Position numbers and translations under genes: made by a program. A stretch of DNA of 64,000 nt from Micromonospora sp. Llam0 (lineage in GTDB: Bacteria > Actinomycetota > Actinomycetes > Mycobacteriales > Micromonosporaceae), in NCBI RefSeq assembly GCF_003751085.1, contig NZ_RJJY01000002.1, positions 124,001 to 188,000 of the forward strand, written 5' to 3'. This document shows positions 1-9,319 of the stretch, piece by piece (within the stretch, counting starts at the first letter, position 1; each line of letters starts with the position of its first letter). The notes beneath the pieces were generated by a model. It ran no database searches. It worked only from the letters and a program-made list of their open reading frames with translations, and was not told the origin of the DNA.

Positions 1-810
1 GAGTACGCAGGTCCGCTCCCCCGGCCACCACCAGCCGGTGGACCGGACCAGCGTCGCCCACTCGTCGAGCTGCGTCTCGTCGGCCCGCCGGTACCAGGCC
101 AGCCCGAGTCGGCGCAGCACGTCGTAGTACGCCACCCAGTACGCGTCCTGCTGGCCGTACCAGGCGGTCGGCACCGGCTGCCGCCCGACGGCCGCGAGTG
201 CCGCGCGGACCGGTAGGGAGAAACCGTCGACCAGGCTGGTCCGCAACGTGTCGCGGACCCCTTGCTGTAGGACGACCCGCAGCGGTACGCCGGCCGCGAG
301 CGCCTCGATGGGCGGCAGTACCGGCCATTTCGGTCCGGCACCGTCCAGTTTCTTGCCGGCGTCCTTCTTCCGGGCGTCCCTGTCCCCGGCGTGCTTTTTC
401 CGGCCGGCCGGTGGTGGGGTCAGGTCGGGATGGTCGGCGCCCGTGTCCAGGGCGCTGCGCAGCCGGGACAGTCCGGCGGCGATGTCGCTGGCCAGCGGGG
501 GTTTCCCGGCTGGCTGTCGACCTCTGATCCACTGCTGGAGCTGGTCGTGGGTGGGCAGGCCGGTCAGCAGCGGCAGCGCCTGACGGGGCGAGTCGACCCA
601 ACGGAACCGGGGTCGGCTACGGAGGTGCCGGGCATAGATCCGGGACAGGATGTCCTCTGTGGCGGCCCGGTCGGCCGGCTCGGTGTCGAGCCCGTGGTCG
701 AGCCATTCGCGCCGGACAGGTTCGGCTAGCCGCCAGTAGGCGACGGGCCGATCGGAAGCTGGTGCCGGGGAGGTGGAGCGGGCGGCGTCACGCCGCGTGG
801 GCGCGGTCAC
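1..810 (-). CDS. DUF6745-like protein, 3' end outside the window
   Basis: An open frame runs on the minus strand from a GTG at 810 off the window edge, so the C terminus is missing. The visible protein holds the stretches AYWRLAEPVRREWLDHGL, WYGQQDAYWVAYYDVLRRLG and RSTGWWWPGE. The last two closely resemble the 'GQ.D..W..FYD' and 'GWWWP' signatures that I associate with DUF6745 proteins of actinobacteria; function is unknown for that family. It lies about 95 bp downstream of the Nramp gene on the same strand. A 30-codon minus frame (899-807) ends in a 4-base GTGA overlap with this start and could be a translational coupler or chance. The start is uncertain because the frame stays open upstream. 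Confidence 0.6.
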   Translation of the reverse strand, partial: MTAPTRRDAARSTSPAPASDRPVAYWRLAEPVRREWLDHGLDTEPADRAATEDILSRIYARHLRSRPRFRWVDSPRQALPLLTGLPTHDQLQQWIRGRQPAGKPPLASDIAAGLSRLRSALDTGADHPDLTPPPAGRKKHAGDRDARKKDAGKKLDGAGPKWPVLPPIEALAAGVPLRVVLQQGVRDTLRTSLVDGFSLPVRAALAAVGRQPVPTAWYGQQDAYWVAYYDVLRRLGLAWYRRADETQLDEWATLVRSTGWWWPGERTCVL

Positions 811-905
811 CGCGCGAGGGCGGTTCCGCCCTTCCGGTAGGAAGTGATCATATCCACCATGGTGGCGGATCGCGCTGCCGACCGCAACAGGTCGGCCACG
901 TCCGG

Positions 906-2271
906 TCAGCCGGTGAACTGCTGCCACAGGTAGTAGAGCGCGAACCAGGTGAAGAAGACCACGGCGGCGACCACCAACGCGGTCGCGGCCCGCCCGGCGC
1001 GCAGGGCGCGCGGCATGGTCCGCCGGTTGAGCCACAGCACGAGTCCGGCGACCAGCGGGATGTGCACGGCCTCGATCGACCCGGCGAGGGTCAGCAGGGC
1101 GACCGGATTGCCGAAGACCAGGAACACGGCGTACGGAAGGATCGCCAGCCACAGCACGATGGCGGTCCGGCTGATCACCGCCGGACGGGTGAGGGTGTGG
1201 TCGGCGAGCCGCGCCGGCAGCACACGCCGCACGCCGTCGGTGTACAGCCGCTGCCACCCGTCGATGTTGGTGAGCGTGGCGGTCCAGAACGCCGACACCA
1301 GGCCGACGACCATCAGCCAGAAGCCGACGCTGCCGAACACCTCACTGAACAGGCGGGTCAGGTCGCGGGCGACGTCGGCTTCGGCAGGCACGATTCCTTC
1401 CGGTCGCAGCAGTTCGGCGCCGAGGATCAGGAACGCGACGGTGATCAGCGCGACGCCGACCACGGCGAACGTCGAATCGAGGGTCATCGTCCGCAGCCAG
1501 CCGCGTACCCGGTCGATCTGGTGGCTGTCGAGGTGCCGCGGGTCGCGGCGGTCGGCCGCCGGCACCCCGGCGTGGCCGATGCCCTTGGCGGTGATCCAGT
1601 ACGAGTACCACATCAGCCCGGCCGCGCCGTTGGACAGGAAACCGAGCCAGGGCAGGATCTCGGCGACCCGCAGATCGTCCGGCGGCACCGGAACGAACCC
1701 GGCGGCGGCCTCGGTCAGGTCCGGCCCGACCTGGATCGCGGCGACGACGGCACCGAGGGCGAGCGCGACGCCGAGGACCCGGGACACCCATTCGACGCCG
1801 GTGTAGTGTCCGACCAGCACCAGCCCGGCGGCGGCGGCGATGACCACGCCGGTCCACAGCTGGATCGCACCGGGTACGGCGAGCGCGAGTGCGCTGCCGG
1901 CGGCGCTGGCGATCCCGGCGATCGCGGCGATCCCGACGACCAGCTGTGGCACCAGGATCACCCAGATGGCCCAGCCGCGCGGCCCCGGCAGGCCGGCCAG
2001 TCCGGTGAGCAGCCGGCGGCCGGTGACGACGCTGTAGCGGCCGATCTCCCGGGTGACGAAGAGCTTGAGGACGAGTACGGCAACCAGTGCCCACATCAGA
2101 CTGTAGCCGTACTGGGCGCCGACCCGGGGGGGTGAACAGCAGTTCGCCGGTGGCGAGGGCGGCGAGCGCCCACAGCACGCCGGGGCCGATGTAGCGGAAG
2201 CGGCGCCAGCCGGTCGGTGGTTCGGGTACGCCGGTCGACTGCTGCGGCGCAGCCTCGGTGACCTGGCTCAT
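906..2271 (-). pseudogene. Nramp-family divalent metal transporter, frameshifted
   Basis: The two minus-strand reading frames together give one Nramp-type transporter of about 455 residues. The first frame starts at ATG 2271 (AAGGAG upstream) with MSQVTEAAPQQSTG and GPGVLWALAALATGELLFTP. The second continues from RVGAQYGYSLMWALVAVLVL to the stop at 906, with about ten hydrophobic segments. The frames join at a run of seven G (plus strand 2126-2132); removing one base restores TPRVGAQYGYSLMWAL, the usual Nramp continuity. Nramp proteins import Mn(II)/Fe(II) with the proton gradient. The homopolymer could be a sequencing error, a phase-variable tract or a real inactivating mutation. The region downstream of the shift has kept a clean frame, which argues for recent origin or error. 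Confidence 0.8.
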
Positions 2272-2500
2272 GCCGTGTCTCCTTCGCGGGGCGGACTCGT
2301 CGGGCTAGGGGTGGACACTCGTCGGGTCGGTGCCGCTGCACGAGCCGATACCCAGCCGGCAACTCCGCCACACAGGGCCAGCCGACAGTCAATAGATGAC
2401 TTCAAACCGTCACATCGGTAAGCTTGGATTTAATATCCGCCGCACCGCGACCGGTGCCGACGACCGTCCAAAAAGCACCCGGACCAGCAGAAGGAAGCAG

Positions 2501-3010
2501 ATGAAGCGCACAGTCCTGCGCGCGGCGACCGTCCTCGCCGCCGCGCTCGCCGCCGTCGCCCTCGCGGCCAGCGGTGCCACCGCCAGCCCGTCGATCCTGC
2601 AGCGGTTCTCCGTCCCGTCCGGGGACACCTGCACATACGGCTACACCCAGGGTCAGCTCGAATGGCGCCTCGCCCCGCCAGCCAGCGCGGTACGGGTGAC
2701 CGGGGTGGTCGTCGACCGGCCGTTCCCAACCGACCCGGGAGCCGTCTGCCGCGACGACAGCCGCTACACCATTGCCAGCTACACCGCGTACGCCGGCGAG
2801 CGGGTCGTCGACGAGACCGCCCGCCGGGTGGACAACGGCCGCGTCGAGATCGCGTTCGTCCTCGGGGCGGACGCCTACGACCGGGGCATCGACCGCCTCG
2901 TCATCCAGGTCTGCCGGGTGTCGCTGCTCGACATCACCCCGATCCCGGACTACTGCGGCCGCCCGTACACCTTCACTCCGTCGACCGTCGCCCCGACCGC
3001 GCCCCTCTGA
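2501..3010 (+). CDS. small secreted protein of unknown function
   Basis: This encodes 169 residues from ATG 2501, preceded by AAGGAAG. The N terminus (MKRTVLRAATVLAAALAAVALAASGATA) is a textbook Sec signal peptide with a basic start, hydrophobic core and an AxA cleavage motif near residue 28. The mature part has four cysteines (CTYGY, VCRDD, QVCR, DYCG), compatible with two disulfides, and no recognisable domain. The frame is open upstream of 2501, but the signal peptide and ribosome binding site fix the start. It stands alone between a divergent transporter and a second secreted protein. I do not recognise the family. Confidence 0.75.
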   Translation: MKRTVLRAATVLAAALAAVALAASGATASPSILQRFSVPSGDTCTYGYTQGQLEWRLAPPASAVRVTGVVVDRPFPTDPGAVCRDDSRYTIASYTAYAGERVVDETARRVDNGRVEIAFVLGADAYDRGIDRLVIQVCRVSLLDITPIPDYCGRPYTFTPSTVAPTAPL

Positions 3011-3247
3011 CACCGAGCCAGGTAACTCCGCAGCCCGGCGCCGATCCTCGCACCCTGTTTCATGATCAGTTTAATTCACGTCGGCGCCGGGTTGCACCTT
3101 GCAAATCAATCGATTAGCGTCGTGGCTGTTGGTCGTCGTACGGGGCGAATTGATCAACCCACACTCGCCGGCCAACAATTCCCGCGTGGCTGCAGGTCGC
3201 GCTATCTCAGTCACGCGGACTCGATTGTTCCAGCACGGGGAGGATCA

Positions 3248-3823
3248 ATGAAACAAGCAACACGGGTGCTCAGCGCCCTGGCCGCATCCGCCCTCGCCCT
3301 CGGAGGCGTTGTTGCCGCGCCGGCACAGGCCGTGGCCGGACCAGCGGAAGCCGCGGTCGCGGTGCCGGGAATCGCACCACCGGACTCCGCCAGCACCGCA
3401 ATCTATCTGGACAGCGCCGGCCGGGTAATCCCGATGACGACGGCCGCCGGCACGACCGCAGACACGGCGCTGATCGGCTGCACACCAGAAAGCGGCAGGG
3501 ACAACCCCCACCGATCCGGCACCGGAGTGGCGGTGTCGGGCCACGGCTGGTGGCGGCAAGGAAACTGCAGCAACGACCGGGCGAACGTGTTCAATTGCCT
3601 CTACGAGTGGTACACGGACAACAGCTGGCGGCAGAAGGCCTGCTCGTCGACCAGGGAACTACGGCCCTACACCGGAAGCGGCGACCGCACCGTCGCGCGC
3701 CACGACTGTGACGACACTCAGTTGACGTCGTGGCGCAATCATGTCGACGTCGACGTGATCGGCGAAATCGACACCGGCGAGTGGCCGTATCGCCAAAACG
3801 ACGTTGCCTGCCGGGTATACTGA
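3248..3823 (+). CDS. secreted cysteine-containing protein, unknown function
   Basis: This encodes 191 residues from ATG 3248, with GGGGAGG just upstream. Residues 1-30 form a signal peptide (hydrophobic LSALAASALALGGVVAAP, AQA cleavage). The mature protein is polar and aromatic, with GHGWWRQGNCSNDRANVFNC, NSWRQKACSS, HDCDD and VACRVY. The cysteines are suited to disulfides in a small exported domain. It is probably co-oriented but independently transcribed from the previous secreted gene (237 bp gap). The next gene starts 54 bp downstream and could share its transcript. I do not recognise a family; a secreted antimicrobial, inhibitor or effector-like role is possible but not shown by the sequence. 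Confidence 0.75.
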   Translation: MKQATRVLSALAASALALGGVVAAPAQAVAGPAEAAVAVPGIAPPDSASTAIYLDSAGRVIPMTTAAGTTADTALIGCTPESGRDNPHRSGTGVAVSGHGWWRQGNCSNDRANVFNCLYEWYTDNSWRQKACSSTRELRPYTGSGDRTVARHDCDDTQLTSWRNHVDVDVIGEIDTGEWPYRQNDVACRVY

Positions 3824-3877
3824 CCCTTCCGAAAAGCAGTACCGTCTCAGCTGCCCGGCGACTGGAAAGGAAACAGC

Positions 3878-4747
3878 ATGCCGGAACGCAGCATCAATGC
3901 ACGGCCGGGCCTGGTGCCGGCGACCCGTCGGGTCGCCGGCACCATGTTCGCCGCTCTCTACGGCAGCCTCCTCACCGGACCCGCAGACGATGTTCCACAC
4001 GGGACCGGCGGGGAGCTGGACGCCTATTCGCTCTTCTACCACCGGTCACTCGCCATGGGCTGGCTCGACGATTCCTCGGCTGGCGGCGATCGCGACAACG
4101 GCATGCTCCGGTCGGGTGGCCTGTGGGCGACGAACGACGCCGGGTGGGAGCACCCGGCCGCCGCACCCAACGCCGACCTGTTGTCCTGGTTCCAGGTCGA
4201 CGCCAGCGCGGTGGCGGGCGACCGGCCACTGCCGGTGCAGCCGTTCCTGCACTGCGCCAAAGAGGTGACGGCACGGCGGGGTCCGCTCGACCTGTCCGCG
4301 GTGCAGCTGCTGCTACCGGTGCACGGGCTCGACCCGGCGTCCCGCCCGCCGTACGCGCCGGTGCCGGCGACCCGGACGATGCCGTGGTTCACCGGCCACG
4401 GTCCGGCGGACCGGACGCCGGTCGAGGTCACCGTCAACAGCGGCCGGGAGCCGTCGCTACCCGACGTGGCGGTCCAGCTCACCGAGCTACTCGCCGACCT
4501 GGGTCCGGATGTGTTCGGGTACCGGTCACACGACCTCGCGGCCGCCGACGCCACCCCGGCTCCGCTGTTCGACGACAGCTTCTGGAACGGCCCGCCACTG
4601 CACGGGGTGGCGCTTCGCGGTGAGCTGGTCGAGTGGTCCTGCGACGCGATCGGGTGGCTGGCCGAGACTGTCGCCGACGCCGTGGCCCGGCTCGGCGTCG
4701 GCACGCCGCTGCTGTTCACCGCCGTACGCTCTGGTCAGGTTTTCTGA
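3878..4747 (+). CDS. hypothetical protein (289 aa)
   Basis: The start is ATG 3878 behind GGAAAGGAAAC. The product is about 289 residues with no signal peptide and no membrane segment. Recognisable stretches are RRVAGTMFAALYGSLLTGP, LDAYSLFYHRSLAMGWL and a C-terminal EWSCDAIGWLAETVADAV. It is rich in proline, aspartate and tryptophan and looks globular, but I cannot place it in a family. It follows the secreted protein by 54 bp, so the pair may be one transcript (for example exported protein plus cytosolic partner; inference). Its last 13 bp overlap the 3' end of the convergent SDR remnant. Confidence 0.6.
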   Translation: MPERSINARPGLVPATRRVAGTMFAALYGSLLTGPADDVPHGTGGELDAYSLFYHRSLAMGWLDDSSAGGDRDNGMLRSGGLWATNDAGWEHPAAAPNADLLSWFQVDASAVAGDRPLPVQPFLHCAKEVTARRGPLDLSAVQLLLPVHGLDPASRPPYAPVPATRTMPWFTGHGPADRTPVEVTVNSGREPSLPDVAVQLTELLADLGPDVFGYRSHDLAAADATPAPLFDDSFWNGPPLHGVALRGELVEWSCDAIGWLAETVADAVARLGVGTPLLFTAVRSGQVF

Positions 4748-5382
4748 CCGCCGGAGGGGTCTCCGGCGAGGGATGCCTTGACCGCACGGGCCGTCTCGTC
4801 GGCGAGCACCTCCCACTCACCCGCTTCAAGACCGTCCAGGGCGGCCTTGACGATCACCGCAGGCTCGTTCTTCGGTACGTCGTAGGAGGCCATCATGTCG
4901 GTGTCGACAGCCCCCATCAGCAGGCCGGTGACCTGGGTTGGCCGGGCGGCCAGTTCCAGCCGCACGGCGTTGGTGAGGTTCCACTCGGCGGCCTTCGCCG
5001 CCGCGTACCCGCCGGCACCCGGGTAGGCGCTCCAGGACAGCGCCGACGGAACGTTGAGGATCGCGCCGCCGGCCAGCTGTGGCGCGAAGGCCCGGATCAT
5101 GTGCAACGTTCCCCAGAAGTGGGTGTCCATCTCCCGGCGGATCAAATCGAGGTCACCGCCGACCATGTCGGTGCCGGTGGCGACCCCGGCGTTGTTGATC
5201 AGCAGGGTGACGTCACCGGTGGCCCGCGCGGCGGCGGCGACCGAGTCCGGGTCGGTGACATCCAGCGGCAGGACCCGTACGCCGGGCAGGTCGACGGACT
5301 CGGGGCGGCGGGCGATGGCGTACGCCATGGTGGTGGACCGTACGCTGACGGTCCCAGAGCTCAAGGAGTTGTGGCGGGCCAC
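4735..5382 (-). pseudogene. short-chain dehydrogenase lacking its 5' end
   Basis: The minus-strand frame encodes an SDR from its second strand onward: LDVTDPDSV, LLINNAGVATG (NNAG motif), a catalytic-region serine/tyrosine segment (NVPSALSWSAYPGAGGYAAAKAA, with YxxxK) and GAVDTDM. The N-terminal nucleotide-binding motif TGxxxGIG, expected about 35 residues before LDVTDP, is absent. In its place the frame reads RSTTMAYAIARRPESVDL. About 25 codons of the Rossmann fold are therefore missing, so NAD(P) binding should fail. The neighbouring plus-strand sequence 5338-5416 ends an unrelated frame (TVPELKELWRATALLGLPAH), suggesting that a deletion joined two gene remnants here. Confidence 0.7.
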
Positions 5383-5448
5383 CGCGCTGCTCGGACTGCC
5401 CGCACACCCAAAGTGAAACAGTCGATAAGGACAGGAACCACTATCGTC

Positions 5449-6105
5449 GTGACAGTCGACATTCGCCGCCTACTGTTCCTGGTCCTGCCACCGATCCTGC
5501 TGGCCGGCTGCACGAGCTCGACCACCGGGCCCAATGCCACGGGGTCGACGTACCAGCCGTACCAGGTGAGCCCGGAGATCTGCAGATCCATCGACTTCGC
5601 CGTCGTGGCCGAGGTCTTCGGCGAGAGCGCGATGCCCGACAGCCTCGCCGAAGACCTCGGCCGCGACAACCGTTCGTTCATTTCGATGGAGGACGGTACC
5701 GTCCGATGCGGGCAGCTGATGGGTGGCCTGCCGGGCAGGCCGGGAGGCTTCGCGGCCGTTGAGGTCACGCTGTTCGACAGCGAGGAGCAGGCACTCGCGG
5801 AGCACTCACCATCACCAGTGTCCGACTGGACGTCCCTGTCGACGTCGCCAACCGGAGACACGCTGCCCGACGGGCCGGCCACGGTCGCTGACGAGATCCG
5901 AGTCGCTCAGGACGGCGGCTCCGACAACCCGGACAGCAAACAGACCACGGCGCTCGTCCGGCACGAAGGCCTGGTCATCGTGGCGGACCTTAACGCAATC
6001 GGGGGAAACCAGTCGTTGGGCCCTGCCGCTGCACGGCTGCCCGCCGTCGCCGTCGCCCTGGCCGAGGAGGCGTTCGTCGCGGTACGGAGCCAGCAGCCTC
6101 GCTAG
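5449..6105 (+). CDS. lipoprotein, DUF3558-like
   Basis: The start is GTG 5449 with AAGGACAGG upstream, giving 218 residues. The N terminus RRLLFLVLPPILLAGC is a lipoprotein signal with lipobox LAGC, so the mature protein would be lipid-anchored outside the membrane. The mature domain has two further cysteines (EICRSID and VRCGQL) with the acidic, low-complexity character of the DUF3558 lipoproteins common in actinobacteria; this assignment rests on pattern only. The frame is open far upstream, but the lipobox dictates the start. It lies head-to-head with the truncated SDR and tail-to-tail with the next SDR gene. Confidence 0.7.
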   Translation: MTVDIRRLLFLVLPPILLAGCTSSTTGPNATGSTYQPYQVSPEICRSIDFAVVAEVFGESAMPDSLAEDLGRDNRSFISMEDGTVRCGQLMGGLPGRPGGFAAVEVTLFDSEEQALAEHSPSPVSDWTSLSTSPTGDTLPDGPATVADEIRVAQDGGSDNPDSKQTTALVRHEGLVIVADLNAIGGNQSLGPAAARLPAVAVALAEEAFVAVRSQQPR

Positions 6106-6142
6106 GTTTCCGGCCCGTCCGGTCGCAGGTGAGTCCGGGCGG

Positions 6143-7057
6143 TCAGGGCAGGGACAGCAGGTCGGCGCTGTCGGCCCACAGGGCGTCCCGGGCGTCGTCA
6201 CTGCGCGCCAGGCGGGACGGGGCGGTCCAGGTGAGCTGGTTGCGTACGACGCGGGCGTAGTAGTGCCCGGGTGGGGCGGTGACGGCGCCGAGGGTGAGGT
6301 CGGTCAGGGCCGCTGCCACCACCTCCCGGCGGTTGAACCGGGGCATCAGGCGGGTCGCCCGGCTGAGTATCCGCCAGGCCAGCCGCATCGTGGGCGAGGT
6401 GTCGCGCAGCAGACCGGTTCCGGGCGTCGGTCCGGGGTCGAACGCCAGGACCCGCCACTGCCCGCTGCGGGCCTCGGGCCGGGCGGCCAGGGCCCGTACG
6501 GTCAGCACGTTGCACAGCTTTGACGACGTGTACGCGCGACCGCCGGCCGATCGTGGGTCGGTGTCGCGCTCGGGGTCGGTGTCGGGACGGGCGAGCAGGC
6601 GCGCGTCGGCGTGTCGGGGCGGCGTCGGCAGCAGCGTGTCGTGGTCGGGGTCGTGGGTGCCGCTGGTGGTGACGATGACGGTCGCCTTCGGCGCGAGGTT
6701 GGGCATCAGCAGCCGGATCAGCAGGTAGTGCGCGAGGTGGTTGACCGCGAAGGTGGTTTCGAAGCCGTCGACGGTGCGCCGGTCACCGGTACGGAAGCTG
6801 AGACCGGCGTTGAGCACGAGCGCGTCGATCGGGGTGCCGTCGAGCCGGTCGGTGACGGCCCGGGCGAAGGCACGGACACTGTCCAGCCGCGCAAGGTCCA
6901 GGGACAGGGTGTCGGGCCCGTCCGACGCGGTGTCGGGGTCGCCCGACGCGGCGCGGCGGGTGCCGGACAGGACCCGGGTGCCGGGCTGCGCGACCAGGCG
7001 CCTCCGGGTGTCCGCGCCGAATCCCGAGGTGCCGCCGGTCATCACGATCGTCTTCAC
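6143..7057 (-). CDS. short-chain dehydrogenase/reductase
   Basis: This encodes 304 residues from ATG 7057. It is a complete classical-type SDR of the protochlorophyllide-reductase-like branch: TGGTSGFGADT at residues 7-17 (cofactor glycine motif), LVLNAG (NNAG equivalent), VTTSGTHD, and a YTSSK active-site motif (YxxxK) after residue 160. The oxidoreductase substrate cannot be told. It is divergent from a TetR regulator, with an 80-bp gap holding a near-perfect palindrome. The usual reading is that the regulator controls this enzyme and itself, with the enzyme's substrate or a related compound as inducer. Confidence 0.85.
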   Translation of the reverse strand: MKTIVMTGGTSGFGADTRRRLVAQPGTRVLSGTRRAASGDPDTASDGPDTLSLDLARLDSVRAFARAVTDRLDGTPIDALVLNAGLSFRTGDRRTVDGFETTFAVNHLAHYLLIRLLMPNLAPKATVIVTTSGTHDPDHDTLLPTPPRHADARLLARPDTDPERDTDPRSAGGRAYTSSKLCNVLTVRALAARPEARSGQWRVLAFDPGPTPGTGLLRDTSPTMRLAWRILSRATRLMPRFNRREVVAAALTDLTLGAVTAPPGHYYARVVRNQLTWTAPSRLARSDDARDALWADSADLLSLP

Positions 7058-7063
7058 AACCAG

Positions 7064-7092
7064 GACAATATGAGTGAGCGACTCATGTTGTC
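7064..7092. promoter_or_regulatory. palindromic operator between SDR and TetR genes
   Basis: The arms GACAATATGAGT and ACTCATGTTGTC flank the centre GAGCG and are complementary except at one base pair. The site lies 6 bp upstream of the SDR start codon and 46 bp before the TetR gene, a typical place for an autoregulating TetR dimer site. A second ACTCAT half-site lies at 7107-7112. Confidence 0.6.
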
Positions 7093-7137
7093 AACCGGAG
7101 TCTTCGACTCATCTTCTTCCCGCTGGATAATGCCTCC

Positions 7138-7752
7138 GTGACCTCCTCCTCGTCTTCGCCGCAGCCCAGACGGATGCGGGCCGACGCCCAGCGCAACCGG
7201 GCCCGGATCCTCGCCGCCGCCGAACAGGTCTTCGCGGCGGCCGGTCCGTCCGCCTCGACCGAGGAGCTCGCCGAGCTCGCCGGCGTGGCGATCGGCACCG
7301 TCTTCCGTCACTTCCCCACGAAGGCCGCTCTCATCGAGGCGGTGTTCATGTCCCGGCTACGGGAGATCACCGCGTACGCGCGGGAGATGGCCGCCGCCGG
7401 CGACGTCGGCGCCGGCTTCTTCGCGTTCTTCACCGAGGCCGTCAAACAGTCGACGGTCAAGCATGCCTTCACCGACGCCGTCGACTCCGACGACGAGGCG
7501 ATGGCCGCGGTACGGGCGGCGATCGCCTCAGCCGGCGCGGACCTGCGCGACGCGATGGGGGACCTGCTGACCAGGGCGCAGCAGTCCGGAGCCGTACGCC
7601 CGGACATCGCCCCAGCCGAGTTGGTCGGGCTGATGATCGGCACCTCGCGGGCGCTGGAGCAGGTCGGCCCCGATCAGCAAGGCCAGCAACGAATCCTCGC
7701 CGTCCTGCACGACGGACTCACGCCCCGGCCGCGTCCAGCGTCGTCCACATAG
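7138..7752 (+). CDS. TetR/AcrR family transcriptional regulator
   Basis: The start is GTG 7138 and the product is 204 residues. Residues 15-60 are a TetR DNA-binding domain: RNRARILAAAEQVFAAAG, then ELAELAGVAIGTVFRHF, the canonical helix-turn-helix followed by PTKAALIEAV. The C-terminal half is helical and ligand-binding in type, with no homology that I can name. It diverges from the SDR gene, sharing the operator at 7064-7092. The ACVMPV-type start context is poor in Shine-Dalgarno sequence, so it may be read from a leaderless or short-leader mRNA. Confidence 0.9.
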   Translation: MTSSSSSPQPRRMRADAQRNRARILAAAEQVFAAAGPSASTEELAELAGVAIGTVFRHFPTKAALIEAVFMSRLREITAYAREMAAAGDVGAGFFAFFTEAVKQSTVKHAFTDAVDSDDEAMAAVRAAIASAGADLRDAMGDLLTRAQQSGAVRPDIAPAELVGLMIGTSRALEQVGPDQQGQQRILAVLHDGLTPRPRPASST

Positions 7753-7834
7753 TGTCGACGAAATCACCGCAGCGCTGGACGAACCACAGCCGGACCACAC
7801 CCTGCCGGACCTGCTCGGAGCCGCTCAGGGTCGC

Positions 7835-9175
7835 TCAGAGCTTGCTCAGCATGCTGGTCAGCTGCTCCTCGGTGCGGGACGTGTCCGCCCAGCTACGGCC
7901 GACCACCACGTACTCGACCGTGCCCGTCTCCTCGGTGGTGTCGTTGTAGATGACCACGCCGTGGTCCGATCCCCGGGTGAACAGCAGTCCCTGCTCGGTC
8001 AGGGCCTTCACCAGGATGTCGCACCCGGGCGCGGGCACGTCGATCCGCGAGGCGAGGACGTGATGGTCAAGGTAGTCCTGACCGAGCAGTCGACGCCCGA
8101 TCATGTCGATGCCGGTGGTACCGCCGACCCGCCCGTTGAACTCGTTGAACAGCAGCTCGCCCGACCTGGTGACGATCGCGTCGATGTTCATCGGCCCGTA
8201 GTAGCCGAGCTGCTGGGCGACGATCGCGACCTGCTGCATGTACGCACCCAGATGCGCGTGCAGTCTGGGGGTGAGGTTCTGCGGCGGGTAGACGCTGCCC
8301 TTCCACGTCTCGGCCATTCGTAGGTCGCTGTAGCTCATCAACGTCGGCGCACCGGTGCGCGGCACGGTCATATCGGCGGACAGCTCACGGGCCGACTCGT
8401 GGTAGACCTCGATGACGTTGCGCGCCGGGCTTGCGCCGGCCGGCAGGTCGGGCAGGACCGTCAGGCCGAACGGATCGAGCGCCGACGCGACCGTCGCAGG
8501 ATCGGTCGCGGCCAGGTGGACCACGTAGTGGGCACCGGCCTGCTTGCCTCCCTCGACCGTGGTCAGCAGGATGTTGCCATCCCCGCCGGCGTTCACGTCC
8601 TGCTTGACGATGACGGCCCCGGTCCGGGCGAGCAGTTCGGACACCCCGTCGACCAGCTCCGGTCCACGATCCACCACACGCCCCTCCGCGACCGGGATCC
8701 CGCACGCTGTCGCCATCGAGCGAAAGACCGACTTGGAGTTGACCAGTTCAGCGGTCCCTTGCGCGAAGCGCACGGAATCCTCCGCGCCGATGCCGAGCAG
8801 ACGCTCCCAGGAGGCGATGTCCCGGTCGTGAATGTAGCACTCCAGACGCCACGGGTTCGCGCCGTCGCCGCGTGCCGCCACGAGGCCGCGCAGGGCCTCG
8901 GCGAGCTGGGGTCGCTCGCCGGGGTACCAGGCACCGCCGGGGTAGTCACGCAGGGAGAGCACGGTGGGGGGCGACGCGAGGCCGAGCAGATCGGCGACGT
9001 ACGCCAGCCACGCGTCACTGACCTTGCCCGGAAGAACAGCTACGTCACCCTCGTCCATCGACCACAGCATCCGGTTGGCGAGGAAGCGGTAGGAGTCCTT
9101 CGCGTCGTCCGGGACGTCATCCGGCCGAGCTGCCATCGCACGGCTGGTTGAATTGGCGAACATCAACTTTGGCAA
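7835..9175 (-). CDS. ATP-grasp ligase, PGM1-like
   Basis: The start is TTG 9175 with GAGAGGA six bases upstream, giving 446 residues. The N-terminal third is a pre-ATP-grasp domain (MLWSMDEGDVAVLPG). The ATP-grasp fold follows: VNSKSVFRSMATACGIPV, VIVKQDVNAGGDGN (lysine and glycine-rich loop), and the metal-binding end NIDAIVTRSGELLFNEFNGRVGG. The architecture and length match 'peptide ligase PGM1-related' proteins; PGM1 of pheganomycin biosynthesis joins amino-acid or peptide units using ATP. It is divergent from a dioxygenase/PLP enzyme/MFS operon, so a role in building a small peptide or amino-acid conjugate is likely (inference). Substrates cannot be read from the sequence. Confidence 0.75.
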   Translation of the reverse strand: MPKLMFANSTSRAMAARPDDVPDDAKDSYRFLANRMLWSMDEGDVAVLPGKVSDAWLAYVADLLGLASPPTVLSLRDYPGGAWYPGERPQLAEALRGLVAARGDGANPWRLECYIHDRDIASWERLLGIGAEDSVRFAQGTAELVNSKSVFRSMATACGIPVAEGRVVDRGPELVDGVSELLARTGAVIVKQDVNAGGDGNILLTTVEGGKQAGAHYVVHLAATDPATVASALDPFGLTVLPDLPAGASPARNVIEVYHESARELSADMTVPRTGAPTLMSYSDLRMAETWKGSVYPPQNLTPRLHAHLGAYMQQVAIVAQQLGYYGPMNIDAIVTRSGELLFNEFNGRVGGTTGIDMIGRRLLGQDYLDHHVLASRIDVPAPGCDILVKALTEQGLLFTRGSDHGVVIYNDTTEETGTVEYVVVGRSWADTSRTEEQLTSMLSKL

Positions 9176-9302
9176 CGGTCGTCCTCTCGGCTTGACGTGG
9201 TGTCCCCGAGCAGGGCGCTTACCACGTTGTTGTCAAATCTCGAAACGGCAATAGGTGAGGCTGACGAGCGCCCTCGGCCGTGTACACGGTTCCGCGACTA
9301 AC

Positions 9303-9319
9303 GGAAGATGTCTTCTTCC
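9303..9319. promoter_or_regulatory. possible operator in divergent intergenic region
   Basis: The 289-bp gap between the ATP-grasp gene and the dioxygenase operon must hold both promoters. The only structured element I see is the 6-bp inverted repeat GGAAGA/TCTTCC around TGTCT. It is short and could be chance. No regulator gene lies inside the cluster. Confidence 0.25.

Noticed and set aside
807..899. 30-codon frame between the Nramp and DUF6745 genes
   Set aside because: It has a GTGA overlap with the DUF6745 start, but no ribosome site and no similarity; too little to call a gene.
762..2135. Long plus-strand open frame (457 codons)
   Set aside because: It is the antisense of the Nramp gene and encodes a Gly/Pro/Arg/His-rich sequence with no fold, typical of high-GC shadows.
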